Shown: positions 20,501-32,500 of the stretch, piece after piece
Layout: each line of letters begins with the position of its first letter
Numbering within the stretch: the stretch's first letter is position 1
Assembly (NCBI RefSeq): GCF_032854445.1
Contig: NC_088300.1
Span: 36,749,608 to 36,813,607, forward strand
Direction of reading: 5' to 3'
From: Liolophura sinensis
Lineage: Eukaryota > Mollusca > Polyplacophora > Chitonida > Chitonidae
DNA length: 64,000 nucleotides
Translations under genes and position numbers: made by a program
Notes under the pieces: model-generated
Database searches by the model: none
What the model was told of the DNA's origin: nothing
What the model saw: only the letters and a program-made list of their open reading frames with translations

Positions 20501-23500
20501 AAGAGTTGTTGAGTACGACGTTAAACCCCAAGCACTCACTCACTCACTCTCCTTGTTCCTCACAGGAGAGGGAAATTCAGCTCTCCTCATCACTCTCCTT
20601 GTTCCTGAGAGAGTGAAATTCAGCAATCCTCATCACTATCCTTGTTCCTCTGAGGAGAGTGAAATTCAACACTCCTCATCACTCTCCTTGTTCCTCTGAG
20701 GAGAGGGAAATTCAGCACTCATCATCACTCTCCTTGTTCCTGAGAGAGGGAAATTCAGCACTTCTCATCACTCTCCTTGTTCCTCACAGGAGAGGGAAAT
20801 TCAGCACTTCTCATCACTCTCCTTGTTCCTCTGAGGAGAGGGAAATTCAGCTCTCATCACTCTCCTTGTTCCTCACAGGAGAAAAGATTCAGCTCTCATC
20901 ACTCTCCTTGCTCCTCTGAAGAGAGGGAAATTCAGCTCTTCTCATCACTCTCCTTGTTCCTCACAGGAGAGTGAAATTCAGCAATCATCATCACTCTCCT
21001 TATTCCTCTGAGGAGAGGGAAATTCAGCTCTCCTCATCACTCTCCTTGTTCCTGAGAGAGGGAAATTCATCTCTCCTCATCACTCTCTTTGTTCCTCACA
21101 GGAGGGGGAAATTCATCTCTCCTCATCACTCTCCTTGTTCCTGAGAGAGGGAAAATCAGCACTTCTCATCACTCTCCTTGTTCCTCACAGGAGAGGGAAA
21201 TTCAGCTCTCCTCATCACTCTCCTTGTTCCTCACAGGAGAGTGAAATTCAGCAATCATCATCACTCTCCTTATTCCTCTGAGGAGAGGGAAATTCAGCTC
21301 TCCTCATCACTCTCCTTGTTCCTGAGAGAGGGAAATTCATCTCTCCTCATCACTCTCTTTGTTCCTCACAGGAGGGGGAAATTCATCTCTCCTCATCACT
21401 CTCCTTGTTCCTGAGAGAGGGAAAATCAGCACTTCTCATCACTCTCCTTGTTCCTCACAGGAGAGGGAAATTCAGCTCTCCTCATCACTCTCCTTGTTCC
21501 TCACAGGAGAGTGAAATTCAGCAATCATCATCACTCTCCTTATTCGTCTGAGGAGAGGGAAATTCAGCTCTCCTCATCACTCTCCTTGTTCCTGAGAGAG
21601 GGAAATTCATCTCTCCTCATCACTCTCTTTGTTCCTCACAGGAGAGGGAAATTCATCTCTCCTCATCACTCTCCTTGTTCCTGAGAGAGGGAAATTCAGC
21701 ACTTCTCATCACTCTCCTTGTTTTTCACAGAAGAGGGAAATTCAGCTCTCCTCATCCCTCGATGTTTATAATGTAATACTGTGTGCCAAAATGTTAACCT
21801 GTGTTGTCATTTTTGTTTCTCTGGGTGCACGAATACAACCGAGTTTTTCCTTCAAGTTGGACCCCTGGTTCAATATGCTATTAAGAATAAAAATGCCAAA
21901 AGACTTCAAATAATTTTTTTTACTGACATATATACTTTAATTCCTTAAATTTGTTGCACCTAAATAAGACCTAAGGCTATTAATGCAACATTTGTAATGA
22001 AATAAGGCTAGAAAAGATATACCGTAATATTTTTTTGTTTGACTTATTGGTAGTTAATAGTAGTAAATCTGTTTAACTTGATACAAGTGTGGACATTGAA
22101 ATCTTCCTTTGGAGCATCTGCTTTGGGGCATCAGACTTGGACTTGACTCGGGTGGATTTTTTGCAGAGCCAATATATGGCAATTCATTTAGATTCTGGTG
22201 AAAAATGAGGAAAATAACACCATGTATATACAGTGTATATGTATATGGTTGTTCTCCTGAAGCCCTTAATGTGTAGTTTGTGATCTGTAATTATTATTAA
22301 GTCAGTGGATTAATCAGGAAATGACTGTTATTATAGGCATGTGTGATGTACTGGATGTTCTTAGAACTACATGTACATGCAGTATATACATATACGAGTA
22401 CAGCTCTGCCAGTGCTGACATCCGCTAAAGCTTCAGGTCATACGTACATGTACAGTGTATGCTATAACGGTAGTTTGACACCAGGATTCTTATCATTCTT
22501 AGCTTGACAAGAATGGGGAAGTATTTAGCGAAGCGAACAGCATGTGTGACTTATAACAGTGTCCTGCTAAAATTATCCTGCCAGCAAGAAGACAGTGTAT
22601 TTTTAGCTGCCCCTTATGTTGGTGTGTTGAGAACAGTGATATTGACACTGACTGTGCCAAGCTGAACGCCCTGAGGGTAAACAAGGCGGTGGGCAAAACT
22701 GGGGGTTCACTTTTGACAAACTGACATAAAAGCAGTGCAAGCAGAATGCCAAGCTTGTCACTAATTTTCATGTTTCATGTACAAAATCATATTTGTCCCC
22801 CCGACCCAGGCAACATGCTATGTATTCATGTATATAAAATATATGTACATATCCAGCGTATAATAAATTGTCATGTAATCTGTGTCAGGCGGTGCATACA
22901 CATCAGGATATTATAGATGATGCAGGGAGCAGCCACGAGTTGCAGGTTCAAAACTTTCCTTTGACAGGTAATTTGTAGTTTCCCTGCACTATCACCATTT
23001 GTGGAGCCTTGCATGGTGACAGTGGGTTAACATGATTAACAATATTAATGTGGTCATTTGGACTGTCTAACATTCATTGAAGCCAACTTGTCCTCCACCA
23101 GTATAGTGTATATCTTTAGCGCATGTTAGAAATCAAAAAAATTTATGAACGGTCAATTAGTGGTAAAACAACAACAAATATAGACAACATACAATATTCT
23201 TATTTTCAGGATAGCTATTTTAAACTTGAGTTTAAAAAAAAAAAGAAACATACACTGTATATGTATAATTGGATCCAGAATGCATTGTTCAGTGCTTTGT
23301 TAGGACCAGTTTTACCTGTATTAGGTAAGTTCTGTCTTGCAGTAAGAAGATATTGTTGTGGTTGAAAGTTTAAACCAAATGCCAGAGATGACAAGAACGT
23401 TATATATTTGGAGAAATGCTGTCACTCCAATACTCTACATGGTATAGTGTTTTATACTACAGGCCATGATTTTAGTAAAACAAAATATGGAAAAATTTCT

Positions 23501-26500
23501 CACCCTATAGAGTTTTATCATGAAATACAAGTGTACCCACAAGTCAGCATATAGTTCATCTCAACATATCAAGTCAGGTGTTGGGATGATGAATAATAAG
23601 AGAGGTGCTCAAGAGAATGTCAGTTGTGTCAGTAGGCCCTATAGTGTAGGCTGATCTGTTTCAGCTTAAGAGATCAGCCTAAAAAGAACCCAACAAGTGT
23701 ATCCACAAGTCAGCATATAGCTCATCTCAACATATCAAGTCAGGTGTTGGGATGATGAATAATAAGAGAGGTGCTCAAGAGAATGTGAGACGTGTCAGTA
23801 GGCCCTATAGTGTAGGCTGATCTGTTTCAGCTTAAGAGATCAGCTTAAAAAGAACCCAACAAGTGTATCCACAAGTCAGCATATAGCTCATCTCAACATA
23901 TCAAGTCAGGTGTTGGGATGATGAATAATAAGAGAAGTGCTCAAGAGAATGTCAGTCGTGTCAGTAGGCCCTATAGTGTAGGCTGATCTGTTTCAGCTTA
24001 AGAGATTAGCCAAAAAAGAACCCAACAAGTGTATCCACAAGTCAGCATATAGTTCATCTCAACATATCAAGTCAGGTGTTGGGATGATGAATAATAAGAG
24101 AGGTGCTCAAGAGAATGTGAGACGTGTCAGTAGGCCCTGTAGTGTAGGCTGATCTGTTTCAGCTTAAGAGATTAGCCAAAAAAGAACTCAACAAGTGTAT
24201 CCACAAGTCAGCATATAGCTCATCTCAACATATCAAGTCAGGTGTTGGGATGATGAAGGAAATTTGCTTGAGATACAATCAGGCAGATTTACAGGGGTTT
24301 TTTGATTTCTCATATCAGGTATTTAGTATGTAAACCAATTGAGAAACCAGCAGTGTTCAGGGAACCTTGATGATTTTACTACAGCCAGGGAACCTTGATG
24401 ATTTTACTACAGCCATATACATTGTATATACATGTATACATTATATCGTGTATATGGCCTAATTTATTTGTTATTTTTGCTTGTAGTTTCTTTACGCATG
24501 ATGTGACTGTGTTTTGTTCAGTGGTGTAGGCAGTGTGTCAGTAGTGGGGTGTTGTCATTCTGTTGACTGTGTCTAGAAGCAGTTGTTAGGGTCAGTTGGA
24601 GGATGCCTGTGCCTTAGAGAGGTGTGTTTGTGGGGGCTAGGGGGATCTGAGTGCGGACTAGTAACCTTTGCTGAGGACACATGTTGTGTACATCTGTGAC
24701 ATTATGACAAAATTCCCCATGTATTGACAGGTGACATTTCTGATGTGAGCCAGATTAATTACAACTTCATGATTATCAGCCTGTCAAACAGAAGCACAGC
24801 ACTTTTTGCACATTTGATGTTCCATAATTACATCCTCATGTACAGTGTACCTTGAATATTGCGCTTAATGAAACAAACAAGCCTGCATTCATATACAAGT
24901 ACATATACAAATAACTACTGTTGAGCACAGAAGAAAAAAAATCATCAATCAAATGAAAATATAAATGTACATAAACAGGTGTAGATTGAGATTTTGTTTT
25001 GGGTGTGAACTGTCCTTCAGAAGTGTGTGATGACAGTTCAATTTACTGAATAATTGAAGGGGAATCAACTAAAACGTGTTCGTGTTATACATGGATCTGT
25101 CTCGGATAAGGTGCTCAAGAGAATGTCAGTCGTGTCAGTAGGCCCTATAGTGTAGGCTGATCTGTTTCAGCTTAAGAGATTAGCCAAAAAAGAACCCAAC
25201 AAAACTGTTGTGTCTTATTTACAATTTTGGAACGATTCTAAATAGCTCAACATAAATCACTGCACATGTATTTAGTGGATTACATGCTCTCACATTAAGC
25301 TTATTTTGTTACATACATGTACATCGCTGTGATATTAAGGGTGTGTCCCAGTGGCCTTAGTTGTTGTATAGGGTTGGCTGAGCCATTCAAATCCTCTTGT
25401 CGCATATTTTTCATTGATATTGATCATTTGGATGTCTGAAAAAAAAAATATACAATATATAATGAGAAGTTACATGTATTTGTAAATATGAATTGATGGG
25501 TTTTCTTATGTACTTGTAGATTGTTGAACAGTATCAGACATTGTTGTAGCAGTAAAGTCTTGTAATGGTTTGCTGGTAGCCCTAAAATATTTAAAAAAAA
25601 AAAAAAAAGAAAGAATTCCATCAAAGCTCAGCAGAAACTTTAGACAGGGTTGGGTCCTTTTTTTTTGTTAGAAAATTCAAATGATCATATGACCCTTGTG
25701 TGAGCAGAGAAAAGAAAATAATGATTGATGTTTCATGCACAGTAAATGGATAGATGAACAGTGATGTGCCAACAAACATCTTGGTTTTGCATTTATACAA
25801 GTGCTGTGGTCCTTTAAAATTACAAAAAGCTGCAGACCATGTGCAGTTGCATATGTGTACCCGTTGCTAAGCATAGATGTGAATAATACTTTTGTGGAGG
25901 CACTGTACCTTGCTAAGCATCCTGTACCTGTTGCTAAGCATAGATGTGAATAATACTGTAGTGGAGGTGCAGTACTTTTTCCCTGTTGCTAAGCAACATG
26001 TACCTGTTGCTAAGCATAGATGTGAATAATACTTTTGTGGAGGTGCCATACCTTGTCCCCGTTGTTAAGCAACATGTACCTGTTGCAAAGCATAGATTTG
26101 AATAATACTGTTGTGGAGGTACTGTACTTTGTCTCAGTTGCTAAGCAACATGTACCTGATGTTATGCATAAGTGTTAATAATATTGTTGTGGAGGTGCCA
26201 TACTTTGTCTCAGTTGCTAAACAACATGTACCTGTTGCTAAGCATAGATGTGAATAATACTGTTGTGGAGGTACTGTACTTTGTCTCTCTTGCTAAACAG
26301 CATGTACCTGTTGTTATGCATAGATGTGAATAACACTGTTGTGGAGGTACTGTACTTTGTCTCACTTGCTAAACAGCATGTACCTGTTGATATGCATAGA
26401 TGTCAATAATACTGTTGTGGACGTACTGTACTTTGTCTCTCTTGCTAAACAGCATGTACCTGTTGTTATGCATAGATGTGAATAATACTGTTGTGGAGGT

Positions 26501-29500
26501 GCTGTACTTTGTCTCACTTGCTAAACAGCATGTACCTGTTGTTATGCATAGATGTTAATAATACTGTGTTGGAGGTGCAATACCTTGTCCTGCGTATGTC
26601 ACTAATAGCTGCAGAACATGTGCACATGTATACCTGTAACTTAGATGTGAATATGTGTGTTATATAGGTGCAGTACCCTGGCCTGTGCCATGTCACTAAT
26701 AGTTGCAAAACATACACATGCATACCTGTAGCTTAGATGTGAATATTTGTGTTTTATAGGTGCAGTATTTTGGCCTGCGCTATGTCACCAAAAAGCTACA
26801 GTTCCGCTGGGTGGACCTGGAGAAGCCGCTCAAGAAACAGCTGGACAAGTTTGCTCATTCTCCAAGACTGTACTTTGGGGTCATGTACTATGTGGCCTGT
26901 GCTCACAAGATGCTGGATGAAGCAGCCAGGTATAAACAAAGACATATACTCAGAGGTCCTGTGTTTTTTGGTTTTAGAAAAATAATTGTTTCCTCCTATA
27001 CACACATAAGTTTTCTATTAGAGGATTTCTTTATGCATTGGGAGCCTCTCACCAATGCGATCGCTGTGAGTTCAATACCAGCTCATGCTGGCTTCCTCTC
27101 CGGCCTTACGTAGGAAGGTCTGCCAGCAAGTGCGGATGGTCGTGGGTTTCCCCCAGGCTCTGCCCGGTTTCCTCCCACTATAATGCTGGCCGACGTCGTA
27201 TAAGTAAAATATTCTTGAGTATGGCGAAAAACACCAATCAGATAAATAAATAAATAAATCTTTATGCATTGGGGGAAAAAAAACTGTACGATAAATGGGA
27301 GACTGGAGGACAAGTTACACAGAAGGTTCAAATCACAGTGGAAGGCATCGTTTTCTCCTGTGACGTTACAGTGCATGTGTACTTCATATATGTTTTATGA
27401 GCACGCATACACTGATAATTGTGTCGTAATAAAGGAAAGAACAAATGAGTTCACAGCTTTGGACCATCTGTGAGAAGGACCACAGGTGGGAAGGAGTTTC
27501 TCATCCTGGCCTGATATCTCAGCAGACTCCCTCCCTCTGAGACTAGATGAACAAGCTGAGCCATGTACGTCTGTGTGATGTAAGTCCATGTACTCATACA
27601 TGATGTACATCTCTAAACAAATTTTATACATAAATAAAATATATCAGATGTATTACAGGTATGGCATAATAGCTCAATAATTTGCTTTTTTATTTTTTCA
27701 GATATCAATACTTCCTTCAGCTCAAGACAGATATCATTGATGGTAGACTTCCCTGTACCCCAGAACAGGCTATTAGATTTGCTGCCTACAGTTTGCAAGG
27801 TAGGACAGGCTAGCTGAGCCACCACTGTCCACAAATTAAGTCTTTCATTACACAATAAACTGTGGGTCTTCCGGCAACCTACGGAGGGTCATGGCCTTTC
27901 CCCCAGGGCCGTGTCCATTTTCTTACATCATAATGTTGGTCGTTGTTTAAGTGAAATATTTTTTGAGCATGGTGTAAAACACTAGCCAGATAAATAGGTA
28001 AATAAATATGCTGTGATTAGAGTCTTCAGCTGAATTGAAAGATGCTGGTTCAATCCCGGGTGAATCTCAGGTGAAACCGGATTCAGTTAGATACATGTAA
28101 TGTGGGTTCAGCATACGGAGATGGCCTAAACGTTGGTTGGCAAGCTGTGAGTATGCTAGGAGTCGAGGAGGCGTCCTATCTGCTATCTTTTGGCACAGTA
28201 AGTAATCGACCATGCTCGTGTAGGTGGTTGCGCAGTGGAACGATCGTTTAAGAGCACTTGTCTTTCACCAATATAATGTACATATTTGTATGGTACATGT
28301 GGGAAAGTTTATCAGTTACTTGCCAAGGGAAGGCTAGTTTTCTCCACTATTGAAACTGATCACCATTATGACCATCATGTTAGTGAAAAAGTCTAAAGGT
28401 ATGTGTAGTGTTCAACAGTAATGTTCATTATAAATATTGAAAACTGACGTTCCAGTGACACAATAATATTAATATCAAAACAAAAACAGACTATTTAATA
28501 ATTCTGTTCAGTCCCAAGCAAGCAGTCAGGAAACTATGAGGAAATGCGTACATTATATTTTGCACCAGTTACGCACATTCTTTAGAGGTCACAATGCCTT
28601 CCTGTTAACAGAGGTGTGTTGAATTTATCTGACTGGAAATCAGTATGTTATGAATGTGAGCTTTATGATGGTGACCTGTGTCATGTCTTGGTTTAATAAA
28701 TAATAATTCATCAAAGTTGATACTGGAATGTGAAGTAGTGTGTATGTGTAGAAAAGAGATAATACGGAGATGACAGTAGACACTGATCTTGACATGGAGG
28801 CCTGTGTACTAGTACCTAATGAATATTAATGAGGCATTGGGTATGTCATGTCATTAAAGCCAGGTGTTTATGTAGCTATTCATGAAGAAGAAGAACTGAA
28901 ATGTATATGCACGCATGCATCTGTTTTGAACTTGTTGCACTGTATTCATGGGAAAGGCCTTTCTTGATTTTGGACATTGTTGATGGATTTTATTTTGTCA
29001 TGTACATGTGGTGTACACGTATAGCTGTGTTTACTTTATGATGGAACCAAATGACAAAGATCATCACATCTTGTAAGATTTAGTAATTAACAGTTTGATA
29101 ACAAAATCCTTAGTGGTGCAAGCTACATTATACTTATATCAACACATCCCAGAAAACATGGAGTCTATACTAAACAAATAGTAAACTGTATTCGAGCCTC
29201 ATTTTAAAGGAGCATGATCGCTCTTGTGTGCCTCTATGCACCTGATCCATTAACCAGGTACACTTTTTATCATATGCATGTAAAAATCCATTCATCTTGA
29301 ATCAAATCTCCATTCATCTTGAATCAAATCTCCATTCATCCTGAATCAAATCTCTATTCATCTTGAATCAAATCTCCATTCATCCTTAAATCAAATCTCA
29401 ATTCATCCTGAATCAAATCTCCATTCATCTTGAATCAAATCTCCATTCATCTTGAATCAAATCTCCATTCATCCTTAAATCAAATCTCCATTCATCCTGA

Positions 29501-32500
29501 ATCAAATCTCCATTCATCCTTAAATCAAATCTCCATTCATCCTTAAATCAAATCTCCATTCATCTTGAATCAAATCTCTATTCATCCTTAAATCAAATCA
29601 CCATTTATCCTTAAAAAAATCCGTTGTGCTATTGCAAATCAACAGAACGACATCAACGGCCCTCACACTGGAACACCAGGGGGCACATAAAATTTCATTC
29701 TGATGCAGATGGTAAAGTGTCGCTGGTATGGTGTGCTACATGTGCTCAACACAGTGAGGTCTTGAAGAATGACAGTGTCAGGGGCCAGGCCAAGAAAGAT
29801 TTAGACAACTACATCTCTGGTACCGTGTTCGTTACCAAATATACAGTCATAGTGTCTTCTGACACCTTTCTTCAAAAGCTCACGTCGTGGCCGTTGAGCG
29901 CTAGTCTCTGCTGTCGAAAACAGCATTATCTCGGACCAGCGTTAATGTCACTGTGCCACGACAGCCATGAATAGACAATGCCATTGAACAGGCATGGGCG
30001 GCTGCCTTTAGAAAAACTGCTTGCAAGAGAGCATCCAGTTATTACCAGACTTAATAAAACATGTGATGCAGATATCTCTCATTTTCATTTATAGTCTTGT
30101 TCCCAAAAAACGTGACATCATAATGTATATGTATAGAGTATCATGTAGGTATCAGAAGACTGATTTATTTATTCATCTACGTTTAGTTACTTGCTTCTTT
30201 AACACATAAAACACACAGACATTCAGGAAGTACATGTGTATCGGTAATTAATATGTACTTTTGGTTTCCCAGAGCTACTCGACTTTGTAGCTTTCAGTTT
30301 AGGTGTATTGTTTCCAGTCACTCTTCTTGCTCCTCAGAGGAGAGTGAAATTCAGCTCTCCCCATCACTCTCCTTTTATACCAGGAGAGCTACTGATCACC
30401 CTCCTCTATTATAAACAATTGTGCGTTTAGGTCTTGTAAAGGGAGACAACTTAGTTTCTCTGACAAGATGTTTACCTCCCCTGAATTACCCATTTACAAA
30501 GACACATGATCTGAATATGTCTTTTATATGGTTCTTTAGAGTTGATTTGCCTGATACATGGATTTAACTTAAAAAATTAACTTTGTTGTTAATTAATGTT
30601 GTTTTTATTTCAGCGGAACTGGGTGACTATGACCCTGAACGATTCACCCTCAAGCAATTCAAGGATTATCCTCTGTTACCAAAGGTTAGCTTGTTAATGA
30701 GTTACTAAACAGAAAATTTGAACAATGTTTGGAAGTAAAAAATTCCTGACATCAGTCTCAGTATAGTTCTTAAGATGGTGCATATACATGCTTGCACCTA
30801 AATACCTATACTTTTGTTTTATATTGGTTCCAAGTTTGTGGCGTGACAGTAAGCTGTCAGCGATGTTCATGTGGCTGTTTGGGCAGTCTAATGCTCCTTG
30901 AAGACCTCTTGTCTTGGTGTGCATATCTGTATCTCACATGTGGGAATGTTTGTCAGTAAGTTGCCTAAGGTGCGGTGGTTTATGTAGGACACTGCTAGTT
31001 CCTTTACCCATGAAACTGACCACAATCAATTCATGCATGTGAGAAATTTTCAGTATAGTGTTAAACAGCAATCAGATGAATAAATAAATAAGTTTACCAC
31101 ATTGATTTCTGTTGAAATACATGTCATGGAGTGTGACCAGATTCTGTGTGACCTTAATAAAGAATTTAATAGAACATTTTCTTGCAAGCCATTATATTTT
31201 ATTGCTTAAAATAACTAGGAGACGATTGGTGTGGCTATAATTACAGAGTGTGGCAACAAAGTACAATCATGACAACAAAGTGCGATCCTAGCCGTGGATG
31301 AGCTACATATACATACTCATGTACCGGGGCCTGTTTCACAAAGCGCACGCAGGGTTTATACTTGCTCGTAACTTCCATGGCAACGAGTATTGCAGCGTTA
31401 CGTTATCATAGTATTTACGTGAATGTGGCTTTGGATGCTTTGTGACACGGGGCCCAGGTGAGTTGTATATGTTGTGTGTCGGGAGAAAAATATTGATCAT
31501 TCAGAAGAAAAGGTAATGTTATAAACAAACCCATAGCGATATACACATACAGTGTAGTGTACCTGTATTTGTTCTTACCTTATTGAGTCGTTTTGTATTG
31601 GGAGAGCAATGGTGAAGTATACTGTGCTCCAAAAGTAACTGAAAATTTATAAATGTAACGATGTCTGATTTACACAGACCATGACCAAAGATGAAGCAAC
31701 GCTTTTAGAACTTACAAAAGAAATCCTGAAGGTACACGGCAGTTTACAAGGTGTGCCTGTGGCCAAGGCAGAGATCCAGTACATCAAGGAGGTACAGTTA
31801 CTAGATGGCTATGGCATGGAGTACTACCTGGCCAAGGTAATTACAGCATTATCCAAGTCATGAGTCTGATGATATGATATGCTTATTAGTTAGCTTATCT
31901 CTTTGGCTTGTTAATTATTTTGGGGTAAAATATTTTCAGTTATAAAGAAATCCTTATGCACCAAATTACTATGTCAAAATTACTTGTAAATCTTTGTAGA
32001 GTCGGGACCCTTAAATACATTAAAATTTTGAGTTTTATTTATCAGGCATAATTCTGCATAATTTAAGCTTTTTTAGCATATGCTGTAATTTGCATAAAAG
32101 GCATCAAAATCATCTAAAGTGATCACATGAAGATGAAGACTTCAAAATGTCAGATTTCCAACTGTGAAAGCATGCATTTGATTTACATTTGTAATTTGAA
32201 AAAAAAATTGTTGGTTTCTTGTGTTTCTTGACAAAAATAATATGAAAAAATATGAACAGTAACATTCATGAGCATCTATTGACATGTGTGCTTGTCGCGA
32301 TAAAACTGAAATATTGTTGAAAGCGACGTTAAAACTTTCACTCACTCACTCACTCACTCCTATTGACATGTATGCACTGATTATACTTTCTTCAGTTTAT
32401 TCTGCATTATTGAATGCTGATTGGTGTCCTGCAGAGCATTTAATGAAGCAGATGAAGTCATAACTTTGAATTCTTTGATGTAAATTTTTTTTTTGTTTTT

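Larger units (their letters stand above)
29195..30375 (+). repeat. Interspersed repeat, copy B (with internal expansions)
   Basis: The same ordered blocks as copy A (19545-20060), but with the CATTCATC-AATCAAATCT segment expanded to about 15 units (29288-29612) and a roughly 300 bp insertion with coding character at about 29690-30000. The 46 bp satellite monomer, greatly amplified next to copy A, is present here only about once (30318-30375). Confidence 0.7.

Noticed and set aside
20404-21913. Several 60-94 residue open frames with repeated HHSPCSSEEREIQLSSSL
   Set aside because: They are translations of the 46 bp satellite. There is no splice context, and identical 78-residue frames recur with the 270 bp unit.
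26796-27376. Open frames over 26796-27376 on both strands
   Set aside because: They are antisense to exon 2 or lie within the SINE at 27034-27260.
29624-29974. Intact 116-residue gene
   Set aside because: It begins in the minisatellite, sits inside a dispersed repeat, and looks like a transposon fragment without a promoter or ending domain. It is listed as a relic instead.
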